Positions 1 to 9,478 of a DNA stretch of 58,502 nt are shown here, one piece after another. Both the position numbers and the translations under genes were made by a program. How positions within the stretch are numbered: the stretch's first letter is position 1; each line of letters opens with the position of its first letter. A model generated the notes under the pieces. That model saw only the letters and a program-made list of their open reading frames with translations, made no database searches and was not told the DNA's origin. This DNA comes from Aeromicrobium camelliae (GTDB lineage: Bacteria; Actinomycetota; Actinomycetes; Propionibacteriales; Nocardioidaceae), in assembly GCF_003850045.1 (NCBI RefSeq), contig NZ_RQJX01000022.1, positions 1-58,502 on the forward strand. Reading direction: 5' to 3'.

Positions 1-29
1 GTGGGAGAGTAGGACGTCGCCGGACAACC
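1..29 (+). rRNA. rrf: 5S ribosomal RNA, 3' end only
   Basis: The first bases, GTGGGAGAGTAGGACGTCGC and the following CGGAC, match the conserved 3' end of actinobacterial 5S rRNA (GGGAGAGTAGG, then a GCCGCCGGAC-type end). A strong terminator follows within 10 bases, as expected for the end of an rrn operon. The rest of the gene lies left of the window. Confidence 0.75.
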
Positions 30-36
30 ACACAGC

Positions 37-75
37 GCGAGGCCGCCCCAACCCTGGGGCGGCCTCGCTGCATTT
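37..75 (+). terminator. rho-independent terminator of the rrn operon
   Basis: A perfect 14-bp GC-rich stem (37-50 with 55-68) has the four-base loop ACCC and is followed by TGCATTT. It lies directly after the 5S end and before the next gene, so it most likely ends the rRNA transcript. Confidence 0.8.
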
Positions 76-124
76 ACCCCCAGGATCCCCGCGAGGGTGA
101 GAACCCTGGTATCAAGGAAGAGTC

Positions 125-985
125 ATGGCTGAATCGAAGAGGCCCCGCCCGAGTCAGGGTCGTGGGGGCGCGGGCAAGGGCCCGCAGAAGCGGACCGGTC
201 GTCCTGGTGCACCTGAGCGCCGTGGTGGCCGTGGCGGTGCTCCCGCCGGCGGCCAGCGAAGCGGACCCCCGCGCGGACGCCGCCCCGAACCCAAGGAACG
301 CACGGACGCGCAGAAGACCTACGACGGTCCGCCGATCCCGGACGACGTGAGTGCCAAGGATCTCGACCGCTTCGCTCGCCAGGAACTTCAAGGCCTTCCG
401 CCGAAGCTCGCCGAGAAGGTGGCTCGCCACCTCGTGATGGCCGGCTCCCTGCTGCATGAAGACCCTGCCCTGGCCCACCAGCACGCGCTCGCCGCGCGCG
501 CTCGCGCTATGCGCAATGGCCTGGTGCGTGAGGCGACCGGCGAGACCGCCTATGCGCTCGGTAATTGGTCTGAAGCGCTCTCGGAGTTTCGAGCTGCGCG
601 CCGTATCACCGGCCGGTTGATCTACGCCGCCATGATGGCCGACTGCGAGCGTGCGCTGAAGCGCCCTGAGAAGGCGCTCGAATACGACACCCCCGACATC
701 CGCGCTCATCTCGACGAAGCCGGCAACGCCGAGCTCACCATCGTCATGGCGGGCGCCCGCCGCGACATGGGACAGCTCGAGGCTGCGCTTCAGCTGCTCG
801 AGACCGAGAACCTGCTGAGCAAGAACCGCGCCGATTGGGTGGCTCGGCTCCGCTACGCGTACGCGGACACGCTCCTCGCCGCGGGGCGCCGCGACGAGGC
901 CGTCACCTGGTTCCACCGCGTGGTCGCCGTCGACGGCAACAAGCTCACCGACGCCGAAGAGCGGCTGGCCGAGCTCGAGGGCTGA
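125..985 (+). CDS. TPR-repeat protein conserved in Actinobacteria
   Basis: This 286-residue protein has a basic, low-complexity N-terminus rich in Arg, Gly and Pro (about residues 1-60), probably disordered. An all-helical region follows with TPR-like helix pairs (about 85-280), for example the segments around ALGNWSEALSEF and AAGRRDEAVTWFHRVV. The family is widespread next to rrn operons and tRNA genes in Actinobacteria, but I know of no established function. The ATG is preceded by GGAAGAGTC. The terminator at 37-75 isolates it from the rRNA, so it probably has its own promoter. Confidence 0.75.
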   Translation: MAESKRPRPSQGRGGAGKGPQKRTGRPGAPERRGGRGGAPAGGQRSGPPRGRRPEPKERTDAQKTYDGPPIPDDVSAKDLDRFARQELQGLPPKLAEKVARHLVMAGSLLHEDPALAHQHALAARARAMRNGLVREATGETAYALGNWSEALSEFRAARRITGRLIYAAMMADCERALKRPEKALEYDTPDIRAHLDEAGNAELTIVMAGARRDMGQLEAALQLLETENLLSKNRADWVARLRYAYADTLLAAGRRDEAVTWFHRVVAVDGNKLTDAEERLAELEG

Positions 986-988
986 GGC

Positions 989-2029
989 TCAACGGTCTCG
1001 GCGTGGCCGGGCGACGTGGGCTACGACCACCCAGAGGACGCCCACGGCGCCTCCGAGCACGGTCATCACAACGCGCTCGACCATGAGCTCACCGGCAGGA
1101 GCCGGGGACGCCAGATGCACCATCAGCAGCGCCAACGGGGTGATCGTGAGGAGCGCGAGAACGTAGTTGCGCCCGATGAGGACTTCGGTGACCACCTGCA
1201 GCGCGACCACGACGAGGATCGTGGCGAGCGGAGACGGGTCGAGCGTCAGCAGTAGGCCGGCCACGAGAACGCCGGCCACGGTTCCGACGCTGCGCATGAC
1301 GGCCCGTGCCACCCGCACCGTGCTCGAGGTCGCGGCGAAAGCCGCTGCCGCGGCCACCCCGGCCCAGTACTCGTGGCCGATCCCGGTGAGCGCTCCGCAC
1401 CACGTGGCGGTGCCGACGGCGAACGCGGTGAGAGCGACGTCCTCTCGGGCAGCAGGGGAGCGCAGCGCGGCGGCCACACCGGCATCCCATGACACTTCGC
1501 GGCGCCGTCGCTTCGGCAGGACGGCCCCGAGCGCCGAGATGCCCATCGCGAACAACGCGCTGAGGCTGGCAACGCCCAGGAGCGGTCCGACGAGTTCCGG
1601 CGGCGTGGGGTGGCCCGCCGTGGCGCCCACCGCGAAAACTGCGAAGATCGCGCCTGGCGGGTGCCAACGGAAGGCCAGTGAGCACAGCGTCGCGACGGCC
1701 GCCATGACGGCAACGGCGACGGTGCCCCAGAGGGCGGGGGACCCTGTCGTGGAGACTGTGGCCCCGATGCCCACACCGCCGACGAGAACCGGCGCGGCGG
1801 TCGCCTGCATCGCCGCGCGTGGACGGTGGCTGTGCGCACGGCCGTACAACGCCGTGAACGCACCGAAGGCGGCCCCGAGCGCGAGATCGAGCCGGTCGAG
1901 CGACCACAGGAGCAGCAGCGGCATCGCCACACTCACGCCTGCTCGCACCGCGATCCAGTGGTCGCGATGCGCTGGTGCGACCGTGGTGAGCTGTCTCCAC
2001 ACACTCGTCAGCACCCGTCCCAGCACCAA
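989..2029 (-). CDS. FUSC-family integral membrane protein (aromatic-acid-exporter-like)
   Basis: A 346-residue, strongly hydrophobic protein with two blocks of membrane helices (about 25-160 and 200-335), the layout of the fusaric-acid-resistance (FUSC/YccS) superfamily. The first block has the typical segment ALGAAFGAFTALYGR and the second ends in the typical WVVVAHV stretch. FUSC proteins are efflux components for aromatic acids in proteobacteria; the substrate here is unknown. It faces proA divergently across 39 bp and converges with the TPR gene, 3 bp apart. A second, distantly related FUSC gene occurs at 43876-45414. Confidence 0.75.
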   Translation of the reverse strand: MVLGRVLTSVWRQLTTVAPAHRDHWIAVRAGVSVAMPLLLLWSLDRLDLALGAAFGAFTALYGRAHSHRPRAAMQATAAPVLVGGVGIGATVSTTGSPALWGTVAVAVMAAVATLCSLAFRWHPPGAIFAVFAVGATAGHPTPPELVGPLLGVASLSALFAMGISALGAVLPKRRRREVSWDAGVAAALRSPAAREDVALTAFAVGTATWCGALTGIGHEYWAGVAAAAAFAATSSTVRVARAVMRSVGTVAGVLVAGLLLTLDPSPLATILVVVALQVVTEVLIGRNYVLALLTITPLALLMVHLASPAPAGELMVERVVMTVLGGAVGVLWVVVAHVARPRRDR

Positions 2030-2068
2030 CCCATCCTAGGAGCGCGAGGCAGAGCCTAGAATGCGGGC

Positions 2069-3316
2069 ATGAAGGAGCACGTTCACGACGCCGCCCGTCG
2101 CGCTCGCGAGGCAGCGGCTGTGCTGGCACTCGCCACGCGCGCCGACAAGGACGCGGCATTGATCGCCATGGCCGAGGCCCTGGTGCAGTCCACCGGCCGC
2201 ATCCTGGAGGCGAACGACGCCGACGTCGCGGCAGCGCGTGCCGATGGTACTCCGGAGAACGTCATCGACCGGCTCGCGCTCGACGAAGGCCGCGTCACGA
2301 GCTTCGCCCAGGGCGTCCGTGACGTCGCCGCGCTTCCCGACCCTGTCGGGGAGGTCGTGCGTGGCTCGACTCTGCCCAACGGGTTGGAGCTGCGTCAGAT
2401 CCGCGTCCCGATGGGCGTCATCGGGATGATCTACGAGGGGCGGCCCAACGTCACGGCGGATGCCGCCGCGATCTGCCTCAAAGCAGGGAACGCCTCGCTG
2501 CTGCGCGGTTCCAGGAGCGCCGCGCGGTCCAACGCCGTGATCGTGGAGATCATGCGCGAGGCCGTCGCCGCGACCGGTCTCCCGGCCGACGTGGTGCAAG
2601 CGATCTCGGCAGAGGACCGCTCGACCGCGACGCACCTCATGCAGGCACGGGGCCTGGTCGATCTCGTGATCCCGCGCGGCGGTGCCGGGCTGATCCGCAC
2701 GGTCGTGGAGGAGTCGACCGTGCCGGTCATCGAGACGGGCACCGGCAACGTCCACGTGTACGTCGACGCCGACGCGGACCTGGACATGGCGCTGGACATC
2801 GTCATCAACTCCAAGACGCACCGCACGAGCGTGTGCAACGCGGCGGAGTCGCTGCTCGTGCACAAGGCCGTCGCGGACGAGTTCCTCCCGCGGGTGGTCG
2901 CCGCGCTCCGTGAGCACGGCGTGGTGATCCACGGCGACCCGGCGTTCATGGCCGTCGACCCGGCCGTCCAAGCGGTCACCGAGGAGGCGTACGCGACGGA
3001 GTTCCTCGCGTCGGAGATCTCGGCGCGGGTCGTCGGTTCGGTCGATGACGCGATCGCGCACATCCGCCGCTATTCGTCGGGCCACACCGAGGCCATCGTC
3101 ACCCGCTCGCTCGAGGCGGCACACCGCTTCACCCGCGGGGTCGACTCGGCCGCCGTGATGGTCAATGCGTCGACGCGGTTCACTGATGGTGGCGAGTTCG
3201 GCTTCGGTGCGGAGATCGGCATCTCGACGCAGAAGCTGCACGCCCGCGGGCCCATGGGGTTGCAGGAGATGACCACGACGACGTACATCGTGACCGGCGA
3301 CGGGCAGGTCCGCTGA
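2069..3316 (+). CDS. proA: glutamate-5-semialdehyde dehydrogenase (gamma-glutamyl phosphate reductase)
   Basis: ProA makes glutamate 5-semialdehyde from gamma-glutamyl phosphate with NADPH, the second step of proline synthesis, in the cytoplasm. At 415 residues it has normal family length. Diagnostic segments are visible: [17 protein letters not shown] (nucleotide-binding region), [15 protein letters not shown], and [12 protein letters not shown] with the catalytic Cys256. The end, [21 protein letters not shown], is typical of the family. proB is not adjacent in this window, although in many Actinobacteria it lies upstream of proA. The gene belongs to the chromosomal core. Confidence 0.97.
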   Translation: MKEHVHDAARRAREAAAVLALATRADKDAALIAMAEALVQSTGRILEANDADVAAARADGTPENVIDRLALDEGRVTSFAQGVRDVAALPDPVGEVVRGSTLPNGLELRQIRVPMGVIGMIYEGRPNVTADAAAICLKAGNASLLRGSRSAARSNAVIVEIMREAVAATGLPADVVQAISAEDRSTATHLMQARGLVDLVIPRGGAGLIRTVVEESTVPVIETGTGNVHVYVDADADLDMALDIVINSKTHRTSVCNAAESLLVHKAVADEFLPRVVAALREHGVVIHGDPAFMAVDPAVQAVTEEAYATEFLASEISARVVGSVDDAIAHIRRYSSGHTEAIVTRSLEAAHRFTRGVDSAAVMVNASTRFTDGGEFGFGAEIGISTQKLHARGPMGLQEMTTTTYIVTGDGQVR

Positions 3317-3437
3317 TCGCGGTTCTCGGATCCCGATAATCCTGGTTGGAGGGTAGGGCCCGGGAACGCCATCCTCGTCTGGCCATGTGACGTGGCCCAC
3401 GCCGCTACTGGTGGCGTGAAACAGACAGGAGTATCCC

Positions 3438-4784
3438 GTGACCTCACCCATCGGCACCCGCGGTCCGCGATCGACCGCGGCCGAGCAACGTAAGGTGCTC
3501 GCCGGCACCATGATCGGCACCACCATCGAGTGGTACGACTTCTTCATCTACGCCAACGCGGCAGCGCTGGTGTTCGCGCCGCTGTACTTCTCGCACGCGA
3601 CGTCGGGCGCCATGGCGCAGATCGTCGCTTTCATGTCGGTCGGCATCTCGTTCTTCTTCCGGCCACTCGGCGCGGCCATCGCGGGCCACCTGGGCGACCG
3701 CATCGGACGTAAGAGGCTGCTTGTCGTCACCTTGACGATGATGGGCACCGCGACGGTCCTCATGGGCCTGACGCCGACTGCGGCGCAGATCGGCGTGCTC
3801 GCCCCGCTGATGCTGGTGCTGCTGCGCATCGTCCAGGGCCTCTCGACGGGCGGCGAGTGGGGTGCCGCCGCGCTCATGGCGGTGGAGCACGCGCCGGATC
3901 ACCGCCGCGGGTACTTCGGTTCCTTCCCGCAGATCGGTGCCGCTGCGGGCATGTTGCTGGCCACGGGAGCGCTCGCGATCGTCAGCGCCACGACCACGGC
4001 CGAGCAGTTCATGGCGTGGGGCTGGCGCCTGCCGTTCCTTGGCAGCATCGTGCTCCTGGTGGTCGGTCTGTACATCCGCCGCCGCGTGGGTGAGAGCCCG
4101 GTGTTCGAGGAGTTGGAACAGACCAGCAAGCGCGCCTCCGCCCCGATCGCGCAGGTGCTGAAGCGTCACAAGACCGAGTTGTTCCAGGCCACCTGGGCGT
4201 ACGCCGGTGTCAACGCCGCCGCTTACATGGTGCTCGGCGGCTACGTGCTGAGCTACTCGACGAACTCCCTCGGGCTCAATCGCACCGGTGTGCTGACGAT
4301 CATCGCGGTCGTCAACGTGCTGTGGATCGCGTTAACCATTTGGGCCGGCGCGCTCTCGGACCGGATCGGTCGCGTCAACACCTACAAGATCGGGTTCATC
4401 AGCCTGGCGGTCTGGGTGTTCCCGATGTTCCTGCTCATCGACACCGGTTCCTACGTCGCGCTCGTCGTGGCGCTGGCGGGTCTCGCCGTGGGCCTGAGCT
4501 TCTCGTACGGACAGCAGTCGGCGATGTACGCCGAGATGTTCCCCGCCCAGGTCCGTTTCACCGGCGCCTCGCTCGGTTACGCCTTGGGCTCGATCATCGG
4601 CGGCGGCTTCGCGCCCACCATCGCCTCGGCCCTGCAGACCTCGACGGGCTCCACGATGCCGGTCGCGGCCTACCTCGCGCTCTGGGCGCTCATCGCGCTC
4701 GCGGTGGTCTGGAAGGTCAAGGACCGCACCGGCCAGGACATCTCCGCGGCGGCCGCCGCCACCCCCACCACGACGAAAGGCTGA
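3438..4784 (+). CDS. MFS transporter, metabolite:H+ symporter (MHS) type
   Basis: A 448-residue, 12-helix major-facilitator protein. The N-terminal segment GTTIEWYDFFIY and the loop GHLGDRIGRKRLL (the MFS A-motif in its MHS form) mark the ProP/ShiA/KgtP branch, which imports organic acids, shikimate-like compounds or osmolytes with protons. The start is a GTG with AGGAG upstream. It is the first gene of a tight operon with a hydrolase, a Baeyer-Villiger monooxygenase and an IclR regulator (gaps of 3, -4 and 13 bp), so I infer import of an aromatic or cyclic ketone-derived substrate. The substrate cannot be read from sequence. Confidence 0.85.
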   Translation: MTSPIGTRGPRSTAAEQRKVLAGTMIGTTIEWYDFFIYANAAALVFAPLYFSHATSGAMAQIVAFMSVGISFFFRPLGAAIAGHLGDRIGRKRLLVVTLTMMGTATVLMGLTPTAAQIGVLAPLMLVLLRIVQGLSTGGEWGAAALMAVEHAPDHRRGYFGSFPQIGAAAGMLLATGALAIVSATTTAEQFMAWGWRLPFLGSIVLLVVGLYIRRRVGESPVFEELEQTSKRASAPIAQVLKRHKTELFQATWAYAGVNAAAYMVLGGYVLSYSTNSLGLNRTGVLTIIAVVNVLWIALTIWAGALSDRIGRVNTYKIGFISLAVWVFPMFLLIDTGSYVALVVALAGLAVGLSFSYGQQSAMYAEMFPAQVRFTGASLGYALGSIIGGGFAPTIASALQTSTGSTMPVAAYLALWALIALAVVWKVKDRTGQDISAAAAATPTTTKG

Positions 4785-4787
4785 CCC

Positions 4788-5621
4788 ATGGCTCGTATCC
4801 ACACCACCGTCATCGATGGGCTCCGCACGCGGTACATCGAGGCAGGGGACCGTTCCCGACCGACGCTGCTGTTGATCCACGACGGCGGTTTCGGCGCCAG
4901 CGCCGAGCTCTGCTGGTCTGACGTGATCGAGGAGCTGGAAGCCCGCTTCCATCTCGTCGCCCCCGACCTGCTGGGATGGGGCGGCTCCGACAAGGTGGTG
5001 CACTTCGGCGAGGCGCCCTATCCGTCGAAGATCCGCCAGGTCGCGCGGCTGGTGGAGACTCTCGATCTCGACGAGGTGGTCTCGGTCGGCACCTCCTTCG
5101 GCGGTTCCCTGGCCCTGCGTGCCGCCCTCGAGCCGGAGAATCCGTGGCGCGCCCGGGGAGTCGTGAGCATCACCGGGGCCGGTGGGCTCTATCGCGTTCC
5201 GGAAGGGGTCGAGGCGATCGGGAGCTTCGATCCCACCATCGAGGACGCGCGCCGGCTCACGTCGTGGCTCGTCGCTGATGCAGACGCCTTCGAGGAGCAT
5301 GCGCGTCAGCGGCTCGAGAACAGCCTCGTGCCGGGGCACTGGGAAGCGATGAACGCCCCCCGCCTGCGCAACCCCCGGGCCGAGCGCCCGGACGTGAAGG
5401 ACCCGTTCCTCGCCCGGCTCGCCGAGTTGCGGCTTCCGGTGTTGTTCGTCGAGGGCGCCCGCGACCGACTGCTCGACCAGGGCTGGGCGAAGCAGCTGGC
5501 GGACCTCGCGCCGCACGGCGAGGCGCTCACGATGGACTGCGGCCACGCGCCCAACGTCGAGCTGCCCGCCGAGCTCGCGAAGGTGCTTGCGATGTTCGCC
5601 GACCGGGGTGAGGATCGGTGA
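4788..5621 (+). CDS. alpha/beta hydrolase (ester or ring-cleavage hydrolase)
   Basis: A 277-residue alpha/beta-fold hydrolase. Oxyanion-hole region: LLLIHDGGFGAS (about 26-37). Nucleophile elbow: VGTSFGGSLAL with Ser103. Acid: in GARDRLLDQ (about 225). Catalytic His253 in MDCGHAPNVELP. It resembles meta-cleavage-product hydrolases and aryl esterases. Directly before a Baeyer-Villiger monooxygenase gene, an esterase role is attractive: the monooxygenase makes an ester from a ketone and this enzyme would cleave it. That pairing is known for 4-hydroxyacetophenone degradation. The stop overlaps the next start by 4 nt (GTGA), so translation is probably coupled. Confidence 0.85.
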   Translation: MARIHTTVIDGLRTRYIEAGDRSRPTLLLIHDGGFGASAELCWSDVIEELEARFHLVAPDLLGWGGSDKVVHFGEAPYPSKIRQVARLVETLDLDEVVSVGTSFGGSLALRAALEPENPWRARGVVSITGAGGLYRVPEGVEAIGSFDPTIEDARRLTSWLVADADAFEEHARQRLENSLVPGHWEAMNAPRLRNPRAERPDVKDPFLARLAELRLPVLFVEGARDRLLDQGWAKQLADLAPHGEALTMDCGHAPNVELPAELAKVLAMFADRGEDR

Positions 5622-7498
5622 CGCTTCCCCTCGTGAGTGTGGACCAGATCGAGGAATTGCTGGCAGGGGCGGAGATCCCGCCCCTGCTGGCAGCCATGGC
5701 GCATGCCACGGGTGACCGCGACTTCCTCGACCCCGAGCTCGCTCCGCCGCACCGTCAGCGCGGCGCCCGCCTCGTCAAACACGGCGGCATGGACGAGCCG
5801 GCGGTCGAGCGTGCGAAGGAGCTCATCGCGGCGGCGTTGCCCGACGTCCTCGGTCGCGAACCCGCGTTGCGTGAGGAACTCATCGAGCCGAGCGTGTCCT
5901 TCCTCGCCGGCCGGCTTCGCGACGGCGCCGATGATCTCCTGCGTCATGAGCTCGTCGGCCCGCCGACACCGGTGGACTTGACGGCGTCGGGACTGCGCGC
6001 CGTCGTGGTCGGCGCGGGAGTTTCCGGACTGGCGGCTGCGGTGAATCTACGGGCAGCGGGAGTCGAAGTCACTGTGCTCGACAAGAACGAAGAGGTCGGC
6101 GGTACCTGGTGGGAGAACACCTATCCGGGGTGCCGACTCGACACCCCAAACTTCACCTACAGCTACAGCTTCGCCCAGCGTCCGGTGTGGCCGGATCACT
6201 TCTCGCGGCAGCCGGATCTGCGTGACTATCTGATCGAGGTCTCCTCGCAGTTCCGGCTGCGCGACGCCATGCGCTTCGGCCGCGAGGTCGAGGAGGCCGT
6301 GTGGGAGGAGTCGACCGCCGAATGGGTCGTGACCGTCCATGCGCCACAGGGCAGGGAGGTGTACCGCTGCGACGTGCTGGTGACGGCCGTGGGACAGCTC
6401 AACCGACCTCGCATCCCCAACATTCCCGGGTTGGACGAGTTTCCCGGGGACGTCATGCACTCGGCGACGTGGGACCACGGCGTAGAGCTGGCCGGGCGCG
6501 AGGTCGCGGTCGTGGGGACGGGGGCCAGCGCCTTCCAGATCGTCCCGTCGGTGGTGGACGACGTCGCCCGGCTCACCGTCTTCCAGCGTAACGCCCCGTG
6601 GATGCTGCCCACGCCGCACTACACGCAGCCCATCGACGGGGCGCAGCGGAGGCTTTTCGAACAGGTCCCCGGCTACGGACGGTGGTACCGGTTCTGGCAG
6701 TTCGTGGCCTCGATGGAGGCGTGGCTTCCACTGGTCGAGGTCGACCCCGGCTGGTCGGAGCCGGGCACAGTGTCACGACTGAACGCCGAATTCCGCGAGG
6801 AGTTGCTCGACGCTTTGCGCGGCCAGTTCGCCGACCGTCCGGACCTGCTCGCCGTGTGCACCCCCAGCTATCCGCCGGGCGCGAAGCGGATGCTGCGCGA
6901 CGACGGCTCCTGGGGACGTGCTCTGCGTCGTGATCATGTCGATGTCGTCCGCAGCGGCGTCGTTCGGGTGGAGGGCCGGCGGCTCATCGCCGCAGACGGC
7001 AGCTCGGTCGAAGCCGACGTCATCGTCTTCGCCACCGGGTTCCGGGCTGAGGAGTTCCTCGCGCCGATGCGGATCGTGGGACGCGAGGGACGGACGCTGA
7101 GCGAGCACTGGAAGGGTGACGCACGAGCGTACGCGACGACGAGCGTTCCCGGGTTCCCGAACCTGTTCATGCTGCTGGGACCCAATTCGGGGCTGGCCGC
7201 GAACGGCAGCATCGTGTTCATGTCCGAGTGCGCGGCGGAGTACGTCGTGCGATGCCTGGAAACCCTCGTGCGGCGCCACGCGGAGGCGATGGCGCCGACC
7301 GTGGAAGCCTACGAGCGCTTCGCGGAGCGTGTCGATGCGGCGAACCGACTTCGGGCCTGGGGAGTTCCCGGCGTATCGACGTGGTATCAGAACCAGTACG
7401 GTCGTGTCTCTCAGAACTGGCCGCTGGAGTTGGCGGACTACTGGGAGTTAACGCACCGGGTCGTCGAGGAGGACTTCGACTTCACCGGCGTGCGGTGA
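5618..7498 (+). CDS. flavin-dependent Baeyer-Villiger monooxygenase, HAPMO-like
   Basis: A 626-residue FAD/NADPH monooxygenase. An N-terminal extension of about 125 residues, seen in 4-hydroxyacetophenone monooxygenases (HAPMO), precedes the FAD Rossmann motif GAGVSG (132-137). The Baeyer-Villiger fingerprint follows as FPGDVMHSATWD (F275, H281, W285), then the NADPH-binding VVGTGASAFQIVP (about 297-309). The ATG-like motif FATGFRAEEF (about 470) is typical of class B flavin monooxygenases. Predicted reaction: a ketone, probably aromatic, is oxidised to an ester. The GTG start overlaps the hydrolase stop. Family assignment is firm; the substrate is inferred from the N-terminal extension and neighbours. 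Confidence 0.88.
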   Translation: MTLPLVSVDQIEELLAGAEIPPLLAAMAHATGDRDFLDPELAPPHRQRGARLVKHGGMDEPAVERAKELIAAALPDVLGREPALREELIEPSVSFLAGRLRDGADDLLRHELVGPPTPVDLTASGLRAVVVGAGVSGLAAAVNLRAAGVEVTVLDKNEEVGGTWWENTYPGCRLDTPNFTYSYSFAQRPVWPDHFSRQPDLRDYLIEVSSQFRLRDAMRFGREVEEAVWEESTAEWVVTVHAPQGREVYRCDVLVTAVGQLNRPRIPNIPGLDEFPGDVMHSATWDHGVELAGREVAVVGTGASAFQIVPSVVDDVARLTVFQRNAPWMLPTPHYTQPIDGAQRRLFEQVPGYGRWYRFWQFVASMEAWLPLVEVDPGWSEPGTVSRLNAEFREELLDALRGQFADRPDLLAVCTPSYPPGAKRMLRDDGSWGRALRRDHVDVVRSGVVRVEGRRLIAADGSSVEADVIVFATGFRAEEFLAPMRIVGREGRTLSEHWKGDARAYATTSVPGFPNLFMLLGPNSGLAANGSIVFMSECAAEYVVRCLETLVRRHAEAMAPTVEAYERFAERVDAANRLRAWGVPGVSTWYQNQYGRVSQNWPLELADYWELTHRVVEEDFDFTGVR

Positions 7499-7511
7499 GA
7501 GAGGCGGCGGC

Positions 7512-8348
7512 GTGAAGGATCACAGCAGCGACAACTCGTACTTGGGCCGGGTGCTGCGCATCCTGGAGTCGTTCACGCCGTCGTGTCCCGCCCTCTCCGT
7601 GGCGCAGCTCGCCGAGCGGACGGGCATCCCGCTACCGACCGTCTACCGGTACGTGGGCGAGCTGGTCCGTGTCGGGCTGCTCGAACGCGTGGGGGAGGGC
7701 GACCGGCTTCGAGCCTCCGTCCGGCTGTGGGAGCTCGGTTACCGGGCGTCCAACGCCACCGCGGTCCGAACGGTCGCCCTGCCGTTCATGCAGGATCTCC
7801 ACGCGACCGTCGGCCACAACACCCAGCTGGCCGTGCTCGACGGCACGGAGGTGCTTTACGTGGAACGGTTGCGAGCGCGTGGTGCGATCACCAACATCAC
7901 ACAGACCGGCGAGCGGATGCCGGCCAAGATCAACTCCTCGGGTCTGCTGCTAGCCGCGTTCCTCGACGACCGTGAGCGCGTCGAGCAGATCATCGAGGAG
8001 GACATCTCCGACTACTGGTTGGTCGCGGGACCGCCCCCGTTCGCCGCGGTACACGTGCCGACGCGCGAGGAGGTCGAAGGGGTGCTGGCTCGGGCGCGAC
8101 GTGACGACTTCTGCCGGCTCGACGCGTGGCTGTCGCCCGACACCGCCGGAATCTCCGCGCCGATTCGCGACGCGCTCGGCACGGTGTGCGCCGCGCTCTC
8201 GTTGATCGTCCCTAATGATCGGTCGATACCTCAACGGGTTGTGCCCGCGCTGCGCACGAGCGCCACGGCGATTTCGCGCGCGTTGGGATGGCGCGGGAAG
8301 GTCAGATCACGCCATCGCTCGGCCCCGCTGATCGCGCTGGTAGATTAA
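7512..8348 (+). CDS. IclR-family transcriptional regulator
   Basis: A 278-residue regulator. An N-terminal winged helix (about 8-75, with LSVAQLAERTGIPLPTVYRY as recognition region) is followed by an IclR effector domain (about 85-250) with the typical AVLDGTEVLYVERL strand and MPAKINSSGLLLAAFL. IclR proteins of this kind usually control adjacent aromatic-catabolism operons in response to an acid intermediate. It is the last gene of the transporter-hydrolase-monooxygenase operon (GTG start, 13 bp after the monooxygenase stop), so autoregulation with the operon is likely, though no operator was identified. Confidence 0.88.
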   Translation: MKDHSSDNSYLGRVLRILESFTPSCPALSVAQLAERTGIPLPTVYRYVGELVRVGLLERVGEGDRLRASVRLWELGYRASNATAVRTVALPFMQDLHATVGHNTQLAVLDGTEVLYVERLRARGAITNITQTGERMPAKINSSGLLLAAFLDDRERVEQIIEEDISDYWLVAGPPPFAAVHVPTREEVEGVLARARRDDFCRLDAWLSPDTAGISAPIRDALGTVCAALSLIVPNDRSIPQRVVPALRTSATAISRALGWRGKVRSRHRSAPLIALVD

Positions 8349-8352
8349 GCAC

Positions 8353-8496
8353 ATGCTCGATCTGCTGAAGTTCGCCGAGGAAGCCGCGCACGAGCCGGCC
8401 GTTCATCCGGCCCTCGTCGGGGTGGCCGCGCTGGGCATCCTCCTGGTGTTGCTGTTCGTCCTCCTCGCCTTCGGCAAGGGCCGCGACCACACCTGA
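8353..8496 (+). CDS. small single-pass membrane protein, 47 residues
   Basis: This short frame begins [15 protein letters not shown] and has one hydrophobic helix (about residues 20-41, [19 protein letters not shown]) with a basic tail GKGRDHT. It ends 5 bp before nadD. Similar tiny membrane proteins are often found immediately upstream of nadD in Actinobacteria; no function is known to me. The IclR stop is 4 bp upstream. Confidence 0.65.
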   Translation: MLDLLKFAEEAAHEPAVHPALVGVAALGILLVLLFVLLAFGKGRDHT

Positions 8497-8501
8497 GCCA
8501 C

Positions 8502-9119
8502 ATGGCCGCCAGCGAACGCCGCCGCATCGGTGTGATGGGCGGGACGTTCGATCCCATCCACCACGGGCACCTCGTCGCCGCGAGCGAGGTGCAGTCGTGG
8601 TTCGACCTCGACGAGGTCATCTTCGTGCCCACCGGGCAGCCCTGGCAGAAGGCCGACCGGACGGTCTCACCGCCGGAGGATCGCTACCTCATGACGGTGA
8701 TCGCGACCGCGGCCAACCCGCGCTTCCAGGTGAGCCGGGTCGACATCGAACGACACGGACCGACCTACACGATCGACACGCTGCGGGACCTCTCCGCGCA
8801 ACACCCCGACGCCGACCTGTACTTCATCACCGGTGCCGACGCGATGGCCGCGATCCTCACCTGGCGCGACCACGACGAGCTGTTCGATCTCGCGCACTTC
8901 GTCGGATGCACCCGCCCCGGCCACGAGATGGACGAGAAGACGCTCGAGGGGCTGCCGGCCGACCGGGTGACGTTGGTCGAGATCCCGGCGCTGGCGATCT
9001 CGTCGACCGACTGCCGGCAGCGCGTCCAGAAAGGCGAGCCGGTCTGGTACCTCGTCCCCGACGGGGTCGTCCAGTACATCGGTAAGCACCGCCTCTACCA
9101 CTCCAAGGATTCAGCATGA
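8502..9119 (+). CDS. nadD: nicotinate-nucleotide adenylyltransferase
   Basis: NadD joins nicotinate mononucleotide and ATP to form deamido-NAD+, the penultimate step of NAD synthesis. At 205 residues it is a normal length. The nucleotidyltransferase signature [11 protein letters not shown] (13-23, with the HxGH-type motif at 20-23) is at the N-terminus and the second signature ISSTDCR (about 166-172) near the C-terminus. Its stop overlaps the rsfS start by 4 nt (ATGA), the usual arrangement in Actinobacteria. Confidence 0.97.
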   Translation: MAASERRRIGVMGGTFDPIHHGHLVAASEVQSWFDLDEVIFVPTGQPWQKADRTVSPPEDRYLMTVIATAANPRFQVSRVDIERHGPTYTIDTLRDLSAQHPDADLYFITGADAMAAILTWRDHDELFDLAHFVGCTRPGHEMDEKTLEGLPADRVTLVEIPALAISSTDCRQRVQKGEPVWYLVPDGVVQYIGKHRLYHSKDSA

Positions 9120-9478
9120 CCGCCACCGACCGCGCTCTCGAACTCGCGCGTGCCGCAGCCGCGGCCGCCGATGACAAGCAAGCCACCGACATCGTCGCCT
9201 TCGACGTGTCCGACCAACTCGTCATCACCGATGCCTTCGTCCTGTGCTCGGGTGCCAACCCGCCGCAGATGTCAGCCATCCGCGACGCCGTCGAGGAGAA
9301 GCTCCACGGCCTGGGCGCCAAGCCGATCCGCCGTGAGGGAGAGCGCGAAGGCCGGTGGGTGTTGCTCGACTACGCCGACATCGTCGTCCACATCCAGCAC
9401 GTCGAGGAGCGCGCGTTCTACGCCCTCGAACGGCTGTGGAGCGACTGCCCGACCATCGAGCTCGGGCTGCCGCAATGA
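9116..9478 (+). CDS. rsfS: ribosomal silencing factor RsfS
   Basis: A 120-residue protein of the RsfS/Iojap family, which binds ribosomal protein L14 and keeps the 50S subunit from joining 30S under starvation. Typical family segments are [20 protein letters not shown] and [15 protein letters not shown] followed by FYALERLW. It overlaps both neighbours by 4 nt (ATGA), so nadD, rsfS and the phosphatase gene are probably translated together. Confidence 0.95.
   Translation: MTATDRALELARAAAAAADDKQATDIVAFDVSDQLVITDAFVLCSGANPPQMSAIRDAVEEKLHGLGAKPIRREGEREGRWVLLDYADIVVHIQHVEERAFYALERLWSDCPTIELGLPQ

Noticed and set aside
74..916. Long minus-strand frame opposite the TPR gene
   Set aside because: It mirrors the plus-strand gene in high-GC DNA, has no ribosome site and no recognisable domain.
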